A stretch of 64,000 nt of DNA from assembly GCA_030833445.1 (NCBI GenBank), contig JAURHD010000005.1, forward strand, positions 1 through 64,000, read 5' to 3'. The notes beneath the pieces are model-generated. The model saw only the letters and a program-made list of their open reading frames with translations, searched no databases and had not been told where the DNA came from. Below are positions 36,047 to 45,843 of this stretch, in pieces (position 1 is the first letter of the stretch; every line of letters begins with the position of its first letter). Position numbers and translations under genes: made by a program. The DNA comes from Cephaloticoccus sp. (lineage in GTDB: Bacteria > Verrucomicrobiota > Verrucomicrobiia > Opitutales > Opitutaceae).

Positions 36047-37669
36047 ATGCGTAGCGTTCACCCAATTTGGCCGAAGATCGTAGCTGGTTTTATTATCTTG
36101 GCCTTGGCGGGTTGCTGGTCACGGGAATCACCGGTAACCAAGGGAAATCGGGATCAAATCCTGCACCGCTCACTGGGTGCCGATGTCGCCGAGTTGGATC
36201 CGCACATCATCACGGGGCTGCCCGAAATGAATGTGGCTTCGGCCCTTTTTGAAGGCCTGCTCGGGGAAGACCCGCACGATCTGCATCCCGTGCCCGGGGT
36301 GGCCGAAAGCTGGTCTGTTTCAAGCGATCTGCTGCGTTATACTTTTCATTTGCGCGATAATGCACGCTGGTCGAACGGTGAGGCCTTGACGGCGCAGGAT
36401 TTCCTCTCCGCTTACCGTCGAGTGCTGACTCCTTCTTTGGGCGCCGACTATGCGAGCATGCTCTATCTGGTCGAAAATGCCGAGGCATTCCACAAAGGAC
36501 ATATTAGTGATTTTGACGAGGTGGGTTTTGCCGCGCCGGACCCGCACACCTTGGTCATCACGCTGGATCATCCGACCCCGTATTTCCTCACTTTGTTGTC
36601 TAATCCGGTTTGGTATCCGGTCTATTTGCCGGCCTTGGAAAAAACCGGATCTCCCTACCTGCGGGGCAACCCTTGGACCCGGTCGGAAAACTTTGTCGGC
36701 AACGGACCATTCACCCTGACGTCATGGCGGCCCGGTCGTGACATTATCGTGGAAAAATCCGTCAACTACTGGGACGCCAAACAAGTCCGCCTGAATGCGA
36801 TCCACTTCTATCCCGCCGCGAGTGTTGATAGTGAAGAACGGGCTTTCCGGGCCGGACAGTTGCACATCACCGACGCCCTGCCCGTCAGCAAGGTGGACAC
36901 CTACCGGCGTGACCGGCCCGAGGTCCTGCACATCGATCCATTTCTCGACACATATTTTTACCGACTGAATGTGACCCGACCGATCTTGAATGAGCGACTG
37001 GTTCGTCAGGCATTGTCGATGGCGGTGGATCGCGTGGCCATTGTTGAAAAAATCACCCGCGGTGGTCAGCAACCCGCCTACAGTTTCACCCCGCCCGGCA
37101 CCGCCGGATACGAACCGCCGAATATCGCCAAAACAGATTTTGCTGCCGCCCGAAACTTGCTGGCCGAAGCTGGTTATCCCAATGGGATGGGCCTGCCTGA
37201 GTTTACGCTGTTGATCAACAGCTCCGGCAATCATCGCATCATCGCCGAAGCAGTGCAGGAAATGTGGCATCGAGAACTCGGCCTCAACGTCGCCATTAAC
37301 AATATGGAACAGAAGTCCCTGCTCTCAGCCCGCCGATCACTCGATTATCAAATTTTACGTTCAGATTGGGCCGGAGATTTTCTCGATCCGGCGACATTTC
37401 TCGACGTCTTCTCCAGCCAATCGGGAAACAACCATACCGGCTGGAGCAATCCGGAATACGACAGTCTGCTCTATCAGGCGCAACGCACCAACGATACGCC
37501 GGCCCGTTACGGCCTGTTGCAGAGAGCTGAACGAATCCTGCTCGATGACGCCCCGATCATTCCGATCTACTATTACACCACCGTCAGGCTGATTCATCCC
37601 GCGGTGCACGGCTGGTATCCCACCCTTTTGGATCACCATCCTTACAAATATGTGTGGCTTGAACCCTAG
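36047..37669 (+). CDS. Peptide ABC transporter substrate-binding lipoprotein (OppA-like), copy 1
   Basis: This is a solute-binding protein of family 5 with 540 aa, which binds peptides outside the inner membrane and delivers them to an ABC permease. It has a lipoprotein signal: IVAGFIILALAGC, with lipidation at Cys24 or so. Family blocks follow: AELDPHIITGLPEMNVASAL, YTFHLRDNARWSNGEALTAQDF, FVGNGPFTLTSWRPG, YWDAK and LVRQALSMAVDR. It ends YPTLLDHHPYKYVWLEP, like copy 3. It opens a run of three binding-protein genes followed by oppB and oppC. The stop lies 20 bases inside the next gene. Confidence 0.93.
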   Translation: MRSVHPIWPKIVAGFIILALAGCWSRESPVTKGNRDQILHRSLGADVAELDPHIITGLPEMNVASALFEGLLGEDPHDLHPVPGVAESWSVSSDLLRYTFHLRDNARWSNGEALTAQDFLSAYRRVLTPSLGADYASMLYLVENAEAFHKGHISDFDEVGFAAPDPHTLVITLDHPTPYFLTLLSNPVWYPVYLPALEKTGSPYLRGNPWTRSENFVGNGPFTLTSWRPGRDIIVEKSVNYWDAKQVRLNAIHFYPAASVDSEERAFRAGQLHITDALPVSKVDTYRRDRPEVLHIDPFLDTYFYRLNVTRPILNERLVRQALSMAVDRVAIVEKITRGGQQPAYSFTPPGTAGYEPPNIAKTDFAAARNLLAEAGYPNGMGLPEFTLLINSSGNHRIIAEAVQEMWHRELGLNVAINNMEQKSLLSARRSLDYQILRSDWAGDFLDPATFLDVFSSQSGNNHTGWSNPEYDSLLYQAQRTNDTPARYGLLQRAERILLDDAPIIPIYYYTTVRLIHPAVHGWYPTLLDHHPYKYVWLEP

Positions 37670-39236
37670 TCGCATCAGTTGGCTGCTGGTTTGCGTTCTG
37701 CTGTTGGGTGGGTGCGCGCGCAAGAATCCCGTTCCGAATGAAACCAGCCTCCGCGTCAGCCAACGCAACGAACCGGGTGACTTGGATCCAGCCAAGGTCA
37801 ACCTGCCGGATGAACTCTTTATCCTGAGAGCACTCAGCGAAGGCTTGGTTACGCCTGATCCCGATGGTGGCTTTCCACACCCAGCCGCTGCTCAGTCATG
37901 GACTGTCTCGGATGATGGACTGGTCTATACTTTCAAGCTGCAGACAGGAGCGACCTGGTCCAATGGCGACCCTCTCACTGCGGATGATTTCGTTGCCTCA
38001 TATCAGCGGGTGCTTTCACCCATTACCGCCGCGCCCAAAGTCTCCCTGCTTTTCATGGTCCAAGGTGCGAAAGACTATTACCTCGGCCAACTGACTGACT
38101 TTGGTCAGGTGGGATTCAAGGCCCTCGATCCGTTCACCTTGGAAATCACCTTGGCTCACCCGGCACCAGAATTTTTAGCCTACGTCTGTAGTGCCCCTTG
38201 GATTCCCATCAATCCGAGGGTGGTAGCAAAACAAGGATCGCATTGGACTCGTCCGGAGAACTTTGTCGGGAACGGTCCGTTCATTCTGACCGACTGGAAA
38301 CCAAACCAACATATTACCGTGCGAAAACGCCCGGATTATTGGGATGCAGCCCGGGTCATGGTGAATGAAATCAAGTTTCTGGCTTATGATAGCGGAGACG
38401 CGGAAGAGCGTGCATTTCGGGCCGGACAACTTGATGTCACCATGTCAGTGCCGAATAGCAAAATACCGGGTTATGCCGCCCAAAATCCCAGTCCTTTGCG
38501 GCAAATCCCGTTGTTTGAAACGCGCTTTCTGGCCTTCAACGTCAATCGCTCACCCCTCGGTGACAGTCGCGTGCGCCGGGCGCTGTCCCTTGCCATAAAT
38601 CGCGAGGCACTCGTAACACAGGTGCTTAGGGGCGGACAGCAGGCCGCATACAATTTAGTGCCCGAGGGTCTGGGCGGCTTTCATCACGGCGAAATTATTC
38701 AGGAAAATGTCACCCTTGCCCGTGCCCTCCTGTTGGAAGCTGGCTATCCCGATGGCGAGGGCTTCCCGGTCTTAGAGCTGACCGGTTGGTCCCAAACTCC
38801 GGTATTGGAAGCGCTCCAGGCCATGTGGAAACAACAATTAGGCATCACGATTCATATCGGCGTGCGCGACGCCAAGGTTCACGTGGCCGCATTGACTAGT
38901 GGCGATTTCGACATCGGATTTATCACAGCCATACCGGACGTAGCCGACCCCGCGATCATGCTGCGTGATTTGCAGACGGGGGCGACAAGCAACTACTCCC
39001 ATTGGAGCAATCCCGAATTCGACCAATTGCTGGCTCTGGCCGATCAGCAAAGCAGCACAAAATCACGACTGGCCTTGCTTGCGGAAGCCGACGAATTGAT
39101 CAGCCAACACTCCCCGGTGGCTCCGCTCTATTTTAACACCAAGAATATGCTGCTGAGCCCAAAGGTTCAGGGTTGGAGGGAAGACGCCCTCTGGAATCGG
39201 TTGCACAAGGGTGTATCCATCATATCCGGGCCGTGA
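37650..39236 (+). CDS. Peptide ABC transporter substrate-binding lipoprotein (OppA-like), copy 2
   Basis: This is a family-5 solute-binding protein of 528 aa. The ATG at 37650 overlaps copy 1 by 20 bases, and the short leader ISWLLVCVLLLGGC ends in a lipobox. DLDPAKVNLPDELFILRALS, FKLQTGATWSNGDPLTADDF, FVGNGPFILTDWKPNQ, YWDAARVM and RVRRALSLAINREALV mark the family. It is the most diverged of the three copies: the central ligand region and the end (KVQGWREDALWNRLHKG) differ from the shared YPTLLDxHPYKY ending of copies 1 and 3. It therefore probably binds a different set of ligands. Confidence 0.92.
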   Translation: MCGLNPSRISWLLVCVLLLGGCARKNPVPNETSLRVSQRNEPGDLDPAKVNLPDELFILRALSEGLVTPDPDGGFPHPAAAQSWTVSDDGLVYTFKLQTGATWSNGDPLTADDFVASYQRVLSPITAAPKVSLLFMVQGAKDYYLGQLTDFGQVGFKALDPFTLEITLAHPAPEFLAYVCSAPWIPINPRVVAKQGSHWTRPENFVGNGPFILTDWKPNQHITVRKRPDYWDAARVMVNEIKFLAYDSGDAEERAFRAGQLDVTMSVPNSKIPGYAAQNPSPLRQIPLFETRFLAFNVNRSPLGDSRVRRALSLAINREALVTQVLRGGQQAAYNLVPEGLGGFHHGEIIQENVTLARALLLEAGYPDGEGFPVLELTGWSQTPVLEALQAMWKQQLGITIHIGVRDAKVHVAALTSGDFDIGFITAIPDVADPAIMLRDLQTGATSNYSHWSNPEFDQLLALADQQSSTKSRLALLAEADELISQHSPVAPLYFNTKNMLLSPKVQGWREDALWNRLHKGVSIISGP

Positions 39237-39308
39237 AGTTTCCCGTTGGTGCGGGTGAATCACTGCGGGGCTTGCGGGGCAGTGTCATACATGTTCTGCT
39301 GCGGATAC

Positions 39309-40949
39309 ATGACTCGACGTTTTTGTGTCTCGATTCTCGCCATCCTGATAGGAGCGCTGGTTGCCAGCTGTGGCAAAAACACGCCGGCAGGCCACCAAGA
39401 CAAGATCGGGGCTGATGGCAAAAAACTGATGATCTGGCGGGTGGGCAACGGTTCGGAACCCCAGGATCTGGATCCGCAAACCGTCACAGGGGTGCCAGAA
39501 CACAAAATTTCGATGGCCCTTTTCGAGGGGTTGGTGACCGAGGACCCCAAGGATTTGCACCCGGTGCCCGGACTGGCGGAATCTTGGGAGATTTCCGACG
39601 ACGGTCTCGTTTATACCTTTCATCTGCGGCCGAATGCCAAGTGGTCCAATGGCGATCCCATCACGGCACCAGATATCGTGGAATCCTTCCGTCGCATCAT
39701 CTCGCCGGGGCTGGCTTCCGAATACGCCTACCTGATTTACAATTTCGTCTCCGGTGCCAAGGACTACTACCAAGGCACCTTGACGGAGTTTTCCCAAGTG
39801 GGTTTCAAAGCCCCCGACGATCATACCTTCGAAGTCACCCTGCTTCACCCTACTCCCTATTTGCTAAAAATCATGGCCAGCCACTATTCATGGTGGCCCG
39901 TGCCGATTAAGGTGCTGACGAAATTTGGCCAGCTTGACCAAAAGCGCACACAGTGGACCCGGGCAGGTAACTTGGTTGGCAACGGGCCTTTCATGCTCAA
40001 GGAGTGGTCGCCCAACCAACGCATCGTCGTGGTGCGCAATCCTTACTATTGGGATGCCCAGACCGTCAAACTGGACGAAATCCATTTTTATCCGACCGAT
40101 GATCTCTCGGCTGATGAGCGCATGTTCCGCACCGGTCAGGTCGACATGGTTTACGAGCTGCTCAGTTCGAAAGTCGACACCTACCGTCGCGACAATCCCG
40201 AGGCACTGCGACTCGACCCTTACCTCGGCATCTATTTCTACCGCTGTAACGTCAACCGTCCGCCGCTCAACGACAAACGCGTGCGCAAAGCGTTGGCTCT
40301 GGCCATCGATCGTGAGGCCCTCGTCAAAAATGTCACTCGCGGCGGTGAAGAAGCCGCTTACGCGATCAGTTATCCGGGCACCGCGGGTTATACACCCAAG
40401 GCCAAGCTGGAAGGCACATTGGAAGACGCACGTCGATTACTCGCCGAGGCCGGCTACCCCGGGGGGAAAGGTTGTCCGAAAATCGAACTGCTTTATAACA
40501 CCCAAGAGAATCACCGTGCCCTCGCCGAAGCCATTCAACAGATGTGGAAGAAGAATCTGGGCGTGGACATCGAACTGGTGAACCAAGAGTGGAAGGTCTA
40601 TCTCGATATGCAGCACACTCAGAACTACGTGATGGAGCGCGCCGGGTGGATCGCTGATTATGTAGACCCGCATGTATTCCTGGACCTTTGGGAAACGGGC
40701 AACGGCAACAACGACACCGGTTGGAGCAATGCGGAATACGACAGTCTCTTGCACAAAGCCCTCGCCGCCAAGACAGAGGAGGAGCGCTACAGCTATTACC
40801 AGCAAATGGATGCAATCTTGGTCGATGAGCTGCCGGTCATTCCGATTTTCTACTACGTCAAAAAATATCTGCTCAGTCCCAAGGTAAAGGGCTTCTACCC
40901 GACCCTCCTCGACAACCACCCTTATAAATACATCTACCTCGAGGATTGA
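39309..40949 (+). CDS. Peptide ABC transporter substrate-binding lipoprotein (OppA-like), copy 3
   Basis: The start chosen is the ATG at 39309, giving 546 aa that begin with a lipoprotein signal (FCVSILAILIGALVASC); an upstream in-frame GTG would add 21 residues unlike a signal. Family blocks include DLDPQTVTGVPEHKISMALF, FHLRPNAKWSNGDPITAPD, LVGNGPFMLKEWSPNQ, YWDAQTVKLDEIHFYPTDD and RVRKALALAIDREALV. It is close to copy 1 in most regions, including the ending YPTLLDNHPYKYIYLED. A 62-base gap separates it from oppB and holds nothing recognisable. Confidence 0.93.
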   Translation: MTRRFCVSILAILIGALVASCGKNTPAGHQDKIGADGKKLMIWRVGNGSEPQDLDPQTVTGVPEHKISMALFEGLVTEDPKDLHPVPGLAESWEISDDGLVYTFHLRPNAKWSNGDPITAPDIVESFRRIISPGLASEYAYLIYNFVSGAKDYYQGTLTEFSQVGFKAPDDHTFEVTLLHPTPYLLKIMASHYSWWPVPIKVLTKFGQLDQKRTQWTRAGNLVGNGPFMLKEWSPNQRIVVVRNPYYWDAQTVKLDEIHFYPTDDLSADERMFRTGQVDMVYELLSSKVDTYRRDNPEALRLDPYLGIYFYRCNVNRPPLNDKRVRKALALAIDREALVKNVTRGGEEAAYAISYPGTAGYTPKAKLEGTLEDARRLLAEAGYPGGKGCPKIELLYNTQENHRALAEAIQQMWKKNLGVDIELVNQEWKVYLDMQHTQNYVMERAGWIADYVDPHVFLDLWETGNGNNDTGWSNAEYDSLLHKALAAKTEEERYSYYQQMDAILVDELPVIPIFYYVKKYLLSPKVKGFYPTLLDNHPYKYIYLED

Positions 40950-41011
40950 GTTTTCAGCCCATGCCCCTTCCCCTGTTCTAAACACCCGATTCCCGGAAAA
41001 GCACCCACCGC

Positions 41012-41932
41012 ATGTTTCGCTTCATCGCCCGCCGCCTGCTCCAGATCATTCCCGTGCTCTGGTTTATCATCACGGCCACCTTTTTTATGATCCGGTTCGT
41101 GCCCGGTGGTCCCTTCACCGCGGAAAAGGCTGTCACGCCGGAAATCATGCGGAACCTCGAGGCGCACTACGGCCTCAACAAGCCCCTTTATCAGCAGTAT
41201 TTCGATTACATGGGGAACCTGTTGTTACACGGTGATCTCGGCCCCTCATTCAAATACGCCAGTCGCACCGTCAATGAGATCATCGCGGACAAACTCCCCG
41301 TTTCCATCGAACTTGGGGCACTCTCACTCGGCATGGCGCTCTTCTTTGGCCTGATCCTCGGCATCATTGCGGCGGTGAAGCGCAATTCCATCTTCGACTA
41401 TCTGGCCAGTTCGGTCGCGATGATCGGGATCTGTGTGCCCACGTTTGTATTGGGTCCCTTGCTGGTGCTGTTTTTTGCCATTCATCTCGGTTGGTTCAAT
41501 GCGTCCGGCTGGTATTCGAACATCGATCGGATTCTGCCCTCGGCGACCTTGGGCATGGTCTACGCCGCCTATGTGGCGCGCCTCACCCGCGGTGGTATGC
41601 TGGAGGTGCTGAACCAAGATTACATCCGCACCGCGCGGGCCAAAGGCGCTTCGGAGTTTCGGGTCATCTTCCGCCATGCCCTGCGCGGCGGCATCCTTCC
41701 GGTGATTTCCTTTCTTGGACCCGCCATTGCGGGCATCTTGACTGGATCCTTCGTGATCGAAACCATCTTCCAAATTCCCGGCCTCGGCCGCGAATTCGTT
41801 AACAGCGCCTTCAATCGCGACTATACCCTTGTCCTCGGCACCGTCATCCTCTACGCGACCCTGATTGTCTTCCTCAATCTGATCGTGGATGTCGTCCAAG
41901 TGTGGCTGAACCCGAAACTGAAATTCGAATAA
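41012..41932 (+). CDS. oppB: Oligopeptide ABC transporter permease OppB-like
   Basis: This is an inner-membrane permease subunit of 306 aa with six hydrophobic segments. It starts MFRFIARRLLQIIPVLWFII, the typical OppB/DppB opening, followed by RFVPGGPFTAEKAV and a periplasmic loop. The ATPase-coupling motif is in RTARAKGASEFRVIFRHALR, with the usual EAA-type A-G spacing, and the C-terminal helices contain TGSFVIETIFQIPGLGREFV. It pairs with OppC, encoded 3 bases downstream, and with the binding proteins just upstream. No oppD or oppF is present in the window. Confidence 0.95.
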   Translation: MFRFIARRLLQIIPVLWFIITATFFMIRFVPGGPFTAEKAVTPEIMRNLEAHYGLNKPLYQQYFDYMGNLLLHGDLGPSFKYASRTVNEIIADKLPVSIELGALSLGMALFFGLILGIIAAVKRNSIFDYLASSVAMIGICVPTFVLGPLLVLFFAIHLGWFNASGWYSNIDRILPSATLGMVYAAYVARLTRGGMLEVLNQDYIRTARAKGASEFRVIFRHALRGGILPVISFLGPAIAGILTGSFVIETIFQIPGLGREFVNSAFNRDYTLVLGTVILYATLIVFLNLIVDVVQVWLNPKLKFE

Positions 41933-41935
41933 GCC

Positions 41936-42847
41936 ATGGCCGCTTCCCTTTCCCCTACTAAAATGCCCGTGGCCAATCTGACCCCTGATCAATTGGAAAA
42001 CGGCTCGTCCCTGTGGCGTGATGCCTGGCACCGGTTGGCCAAGAATCAACTCGCCGTTTTCGGGGGCGTCACCCTGAACCTCCTGACGATCGCCTGCTTG
42101 GTCGGCCCGCTGATCAGCAGCTACTCCTACGAAGATCAGAATCTCAATCTCGGGGCCAGTGGACCCAGCCTCTCCCATTGGCTCGGCACCGATACCTTGG
42201 GCCGTGATCTGTTGGTCCGCCTTCTGGTCGGCGGTCGGATTTCAATCGGCGTAGGCCTGTGCGCTACATTCGTGGCACTCAGTATTGGCGTCGCCTACGG
42301 CGCGATCGCAGGTTTCTTTGGGGGCAAAATTGATGCGCTGATGATGCGGATTGTGGACATCATGTATGCCCTGCCCTTCACAATTTTCGTCATTCTACTC
42401 ATGGTATTTTTTGGCCGGAACATTGTGCTGCTATTCGTCGCCATCGGCGCCGTCGAATGGCTGACTATGGCCCGAATCGTCCGGGGCCAGATTCTCTCCA
42501 TCAAGAAAATGGAATTCATCGAGGCCGCGCATTCACTCGGTCTGGGCAAACGCCGCATCATCTTTCGGCATATGATCCCCAACGTGCTCGGCCCGATCAT
42601 CGTCTACACCACCCTGACGATACCGGCCGTCATGCTACTCGAGGCCTTCCTGAGTTTCCTCGGTCTCGGCGTGCAACCGCCCCTGAGTTCATGGGGCGTG
42701 CTGATCAAGGACGGCGCTGAAAAAATGGAAGAGTTTTGGTGGCTGCTAGTGTTTCCCGGCAGCATCTTCTCGCTGACGCTTTTCTCGCTCAACTTCCTCG
42801 GCGACGGCTTGCGTGATGCCTTGGATGTGCGCTCCTCGAAAGATTGA
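41936..42847 (+). CDS. oppC: Oligopeptide ABC transporter permease OppC-like
   Basis: This second permease subunit has 303 aa. The N-terminal tail LWRDAWHRLAKNQLAVFGGV precedes the first helix, as in OppC. Then come LGTDTLGRDLLVRLLVGGRIS, a strong OppC signature, and the EAA coupling motif EAAHSLGLGKRRIIFRHMIP. The C-terminal part has LLEAFLSFLGLGVQPPLSSW and SLNFLGDGLRDALD, also typical. It ends the transporter group; the next gene is an unrelated ABC exporter starting 42 bases later. Because the uptake ATPases are missing here, energy must come from OppD/OppF-like proteins encoded elsewhere. Confidence 0.95.
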   Translation: MAASLSPTKMPVANLTPDQLENGSSLWRDAWHRLAKNQLAVFGGVTLNLLTIACLVGPLISSYSYEDQNLNLGASGPSLSHWLGTDTLGRDLLVRLLVGGRISIGVGLCATFVALSIGVAYGAIAGFFGGKIDALMMRIVDIMYALPFTIFVILLMVFFGRNIVLLFVAIGAVEWLTMARIVRGQILSIKKMEFIEAAHSLGLGKRRIIFRHMIPNVLGPIIVYTTLTIPAVMLLEAFLSFLGLGVQPPLSSWGVLIKDGAEKMEEFWWLLVFPGSIFSLTLFSLNFLGDGLRDALDVRSSKD

Positions 42848-42889
42848 GATGGAACGTCCGGCCGGAACTGCGTTTCCTACCGTTTGATC

Positions 42890-44635
42890 ATGCGTCGTTT
42901 CCGGCCTTACCTCAAATACCTCAAGACGGTCCGCACCTATTTCATTGGCGCGACGCTTTGTGCCGGGGTTTACGGTTTTGTTTATGGGTTCGTGCTCAAC
43001 TACGTGTTGATGCAAAAAGTATTTCCGGCCCTCTTTAACGCCAACGCGCCCCGGCTCGATAACTGGAATCTTTTGGCCTATGCCGCGCTCGTCCCGGCGG
43101 TCTTTATCGTGCGGGGTATATCAGGCTATCTGAATACCTACCTCATCAGTCTCTGCGGGGTGAAGATTCTTGAACAAATTCGCGTCGAGTTCTTCCGCAA
43201 ACTGCAGGAGCTGCCTCTGAGTTTCTATTCGCGCCATTCGGCGGGGGATCTGATTTCACGCGGCTTGGCTGACACCAATCAGCTCCAGTTTACACTGACC
43301 AATGTCGCCAATGAAATTTTCAAACAGCCGGCCACCCTCCTGTTCTCGCTCGGGACGCTCGTTTACCTCGGCGTGCAGAACAAGGACGTCTGGATTGTGC
43401 TGCTCTGTCTGGCGACGGTGCCGGTGTGTATTTTTCCGATCCGTTATGTCGGTCGGCACGTCCTGAAACGCGCCCGGCAAATGCAGGATCAGCTGGGGCT
43501 ATTGACTGACCGTTTCAGTGAAAATCTCTCCGCCGTAAAGGAAGTCCGGGCTTTTGGCCTCGAGGAGCGGGAGAATCGCCGTTTCAGCAACGTCGTGCAG
43601 AGCCTTTTCTCCGTGCAGATGAAAGTGGTCAAATACTCCAGTTTCCTCACCCCGGTCATTGAGTTCATTTCATCCCTCGGAATCGCCTTCACCCTGATCT
43701 ATGCCTACAAGGTCCAACTCGAGTGGAACATCTTTCTCTCGATTGTTTTTGCTCTCTTTGTTTCCTACGAACCGGTCAAGAAACTCGGTGCCATCAGCAA
43801 CGATTTAAAGAAAGGCGAGTCTGCCCTCGATCGCCTTGAGCATGTGCTCAACCAGCCGTTGATCATCACCGATCCGGTCCACCCGGTTGAAATCGACCGA
43901 CTGCAGGGCCATGTGCAATTCCAAGATGTGACCTTTGCCTATAACGACGGCGAACCCGTCCTGCGCGGCGTCACCGCCAACATCCCGGCCGGGACCGTTT
44001 GTGCTTTGGTCGGTCCCAGCGGTGCTGGCAAATCCACTTTCGCCAATCTCGTGCCACGCTTTTACGAAGTCTCCGGCGGCAAGGTCTCCATCGACGGTCA
44101 CGATATCCGCATGCTACGTACGGCCGATCTGCGCGGCAATATTGCGGTCGTTTCGCAGGATCCCGTGCTCTTCAACGACACCATTTATAACAACCTCTTG
44201 TTGGGCCGGGCCAATGCCACCAAGGATGAGGTGATCACCGCCGCCCGCGCCGCGCATGCGGACGAATTTATCGCCAATTTCCCGCAGGGTTACGATACGT
44301 TGGTCGGCGAACGCGGAGCTCTCCTCTCCGGCGGACAAAAGCAGCGCATTGCCATTGCCCGGGCATTTTTACGCAACGCCCCGATATTGATTCTCGACGA
44401 AGCCACGTCCGCCTTGGATTCCCAGAGTGAGCAAATGATCCAGGACGCCCTGCAACACTTGGTCGTGGGCAAAACAGTATTTATCATTGCTCACCGCTTC
44501 AGCACGATTCGAGACGCCTCCATGATTTTGGTTTTTGACCAAGGTAAAATCGCCGCCTCCGGCACCCATGCGAGCCTCTACGAAGACAGCCCGCTCTATC
44601 GCACGCTTTACGACCGCCAGCACTTGCCGGCCTGA
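42890..44635 (+). CDS. ABC exporter, MsbA-like (lipid A core flippase type)
   Basis: This is a half-transporter with a fused membrane and ATPase domain, 581 aa from the ATG at 42890. Six hydrophobic segments fill residues 18-295. The ATPase has Walker A GPSGAGKST (375-383), Q-loop VSQDPVLFND, signature LSGGQKQRIAIARA (479-492), Walker B ILILDEATSALD (499-510) and the H-loop IAHRFSTIRDA. Sequence and length suit MsbA, which flips lipid A-core across the inner membrane, though drug-export homologues look alike. The downstream gene encodes a GT9 heptosyltransferase-type enzyme with only 15 bases between them, which favours a lipopolysaccharide role. Confidence 0.85.
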   Translation: MRRFRPYLKYLKTVRTYFIGATLCAGVYGFVYGFVLNYVLMQKVFPALFNANAPRLDNWNLLAYAALVPAVFIVRGISGYLNTYLISLCGVKILEQIRVEFFRKLQELPLSFYSRHSAGDLISRGLADTNQLQFTLTNVANEIFKQPATLLFSLGTLVYLGVQNKDVWIVLLCLATVPVCIFPIRYVGRHVLKRARQMQDQLGLLTDRFSENLSAVKEVRAFGLEERENRRFSNVVQSLFSVQMKVVKYSSFLTPVIEFISSLGIAFTLIYAYKVQLEWNIFLSIVFALFVSYEPVKKLGAISNDLKKGESALDRLEHVLNQPLIITDPVHPVEIDRLQGHVQFQDVTFAYNDGEPVLRGVTANIPAGTVCALVGPSGAGKSTFANLVPRFYEVSGGKVSIDGHDIRMLRTADLRGNIAVVSQDPVLFNDTIYNNLLLGRANATKDEVITAARAAHADEFIANFPQGYDTLVGERGALLSGGQKQRIAIARAFLRNAPILILDEATSALDSQSEQMIQDALQHLVVGKTVFIIAHRFSTIRDASMILVFDQGKIAASGTHASLYEDSPLYRTLYDRQHLPA

Positions 44636-44650
44636 GTCCGGTATCAACCC

Positions 44651-45688
44651 ATGACCGCCGTTCCGCGCATATTGGTCATCCGCCGACGCTATCTGGGCGA
44701 TATCGTTTTGCTCGGTTCGGTCCTACGTAATCTGAGGCAGCATTGGCCTGAGGCCCGGATCACGCTCTTGGCCGAACCGGCCTATGCCCCGATCGCCCTC
44801 CTGCATCCCGATGTGAACCAGATCCGGGTTTTCCCCAAGCGGCTGGGAGCCTGGCCCGGTTTTCTGCGCACCCTGCGGCGTGAATCATTCACCCATGTCT
44901 TTGACTTCGACAACAGCGACAAGACGGCGCTCGTCGCGCGGTTTACCGGCGCCGCTTTCCGGACGACTTTCGACCGTGAACTCATCCCTTTTCGTCACCG
45001 TTGGGTCTACACCCATAGCGCAAAGGTAACGAACGCCTTCTACGACTCACACCATATCACCGATACTTACCTGCAATTGCTGGAAAATGCCGGCATCCCG
45101 GTTTCAGATCGCGCAATCAAACTTAGACCGCGCGACGCAGACCGCGCGACCGTAGCCAAATTCGCCCAAGGCAGCGGCCGAAAAATCCTGCTGCATCCCG
45201 GGAGCCGAAGTCGCTTTCGGATCTGGCCGGCCATACGTTTTGCCGAGGTTTGTGATCGCCTGCAGGATGAATTGGATGCCCAGGTTTTCATCATTGCGGG
45301 TCCGGGCGAAAGGTATGTGGCCCAAGCCATTCTTGAGCACGTCAAAACCCACGTGGTGGTAATCGATCAGCAGTTCACCATCGGCCAGTTCGCCGCCTTG
45401 TTGGAAAGCTTCGATCTCTTTCTGTGCCATGATAGTGGCCCCATGCATATCGCGGCCGGCGTCGGTTTGCCGGTTGTTGCCCTATTCGGCTCACAGAATG
45501 CCACCATTTGGCACCCGGTGGGCGAGCATCATACCACCCTCCAAACTGACCTACCCTGCACTTGCTTGTCGGATACACCGACCCCGTGTGTCAAAGAAGA
45601 TTCCTACCGGAATTATTGCGTGCGAAAACTGACGGTTGACGAGGTGTTCTCTGCTGCGCGACGGATGCTGGGAAAATCTGGTCGTTAG
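44651..45688 (+). CDS. GT9 glycosyltransferase, lipopolysaccharide heptosyltransferase-like
   Basis: This is a GT-B enzyme of 345 aa that would add a heptose (or related sugar) to the LPS inner core on the cytoplasmic side. It opens PRILVIRRRYLGDIVLLGSV, the GDxLL-type N-terminus of WaaF/WaaC proteins. The middle carries ILLHPGSRSRFRIWPAIRFA, where family enzymes bind ADP-heptose, and FLCHDSGPMHIAAGVGLPVV, with the conserved D-S-G-P-M-H. The Cys-rich tail (DLPCTCLSDTPTPCVKED) resembles that of WaaQ-type enzymes. It follows the MsbA-like gene closely. Which heptose transfer it does is not clear. Confidence 0.88.
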   Translation: MTAVPRILVIRRRYLGDIVLLGSVLRNLRQHWPEARITLLAEPAYAPIALLHPDVNQIRVFPKRLGAWPGFLRTLRRESFTHVFDFDNSDKTALVARFTGAAFRTTFDRELIPFRHRWVYTHSAKVTNAFYDSHHITDTYLQLLENAGIPVSDRAIKLRPRDADRATVAKFAQGSGRKILLHPGSRSRFRIWPAIRFAEVCDRLQDELDAQVFIIAGPGERYVAQAILEHVKTHVVVIDQQFTIGQFAALLESFDLFLCHDSGPMHIAAGVGLPVVALFGSQNATIWHPVGEHHTTLQTDLPCTCLSDTPTPCVKEDSYRNYCVRKLTVDEVFSAARRMLGKSGR

Positions 45689-45716
45689 GCCGGTGATGGC
45701 CATCAGCGGGATTTTC

Positions 45717-45771
45717 GCGGTGCAGATAGTTGCACCGCCTGTAACAGATTTCAGACGTTCAGGCGTCTGAA
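45717..45771 (+). other. Two tandem perfect stem-loops after the GT9 gene
   Basis: GCGGTGCA pairs with TGCACCGC (45717-45738, loop 6) and TTCAGACG pairs with CGTCTGAA (45750-45771, loop 6). Both have 8 perfect pairs. A shorter palindrome, TGATGGCCATCA, lies just before them at about 45692. No T-tract follows either, so they may end transcription in a factor-dependent way or protect the mRNA end. Confidence 0.5.
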
Positions 45772-45843
45772 GACTATGCCCCATTGCATGCCATCTCTCA
45801 TCTTGGTGATGTTTCTATCCACCAAGCGCAGTTTGAAGGGTTT

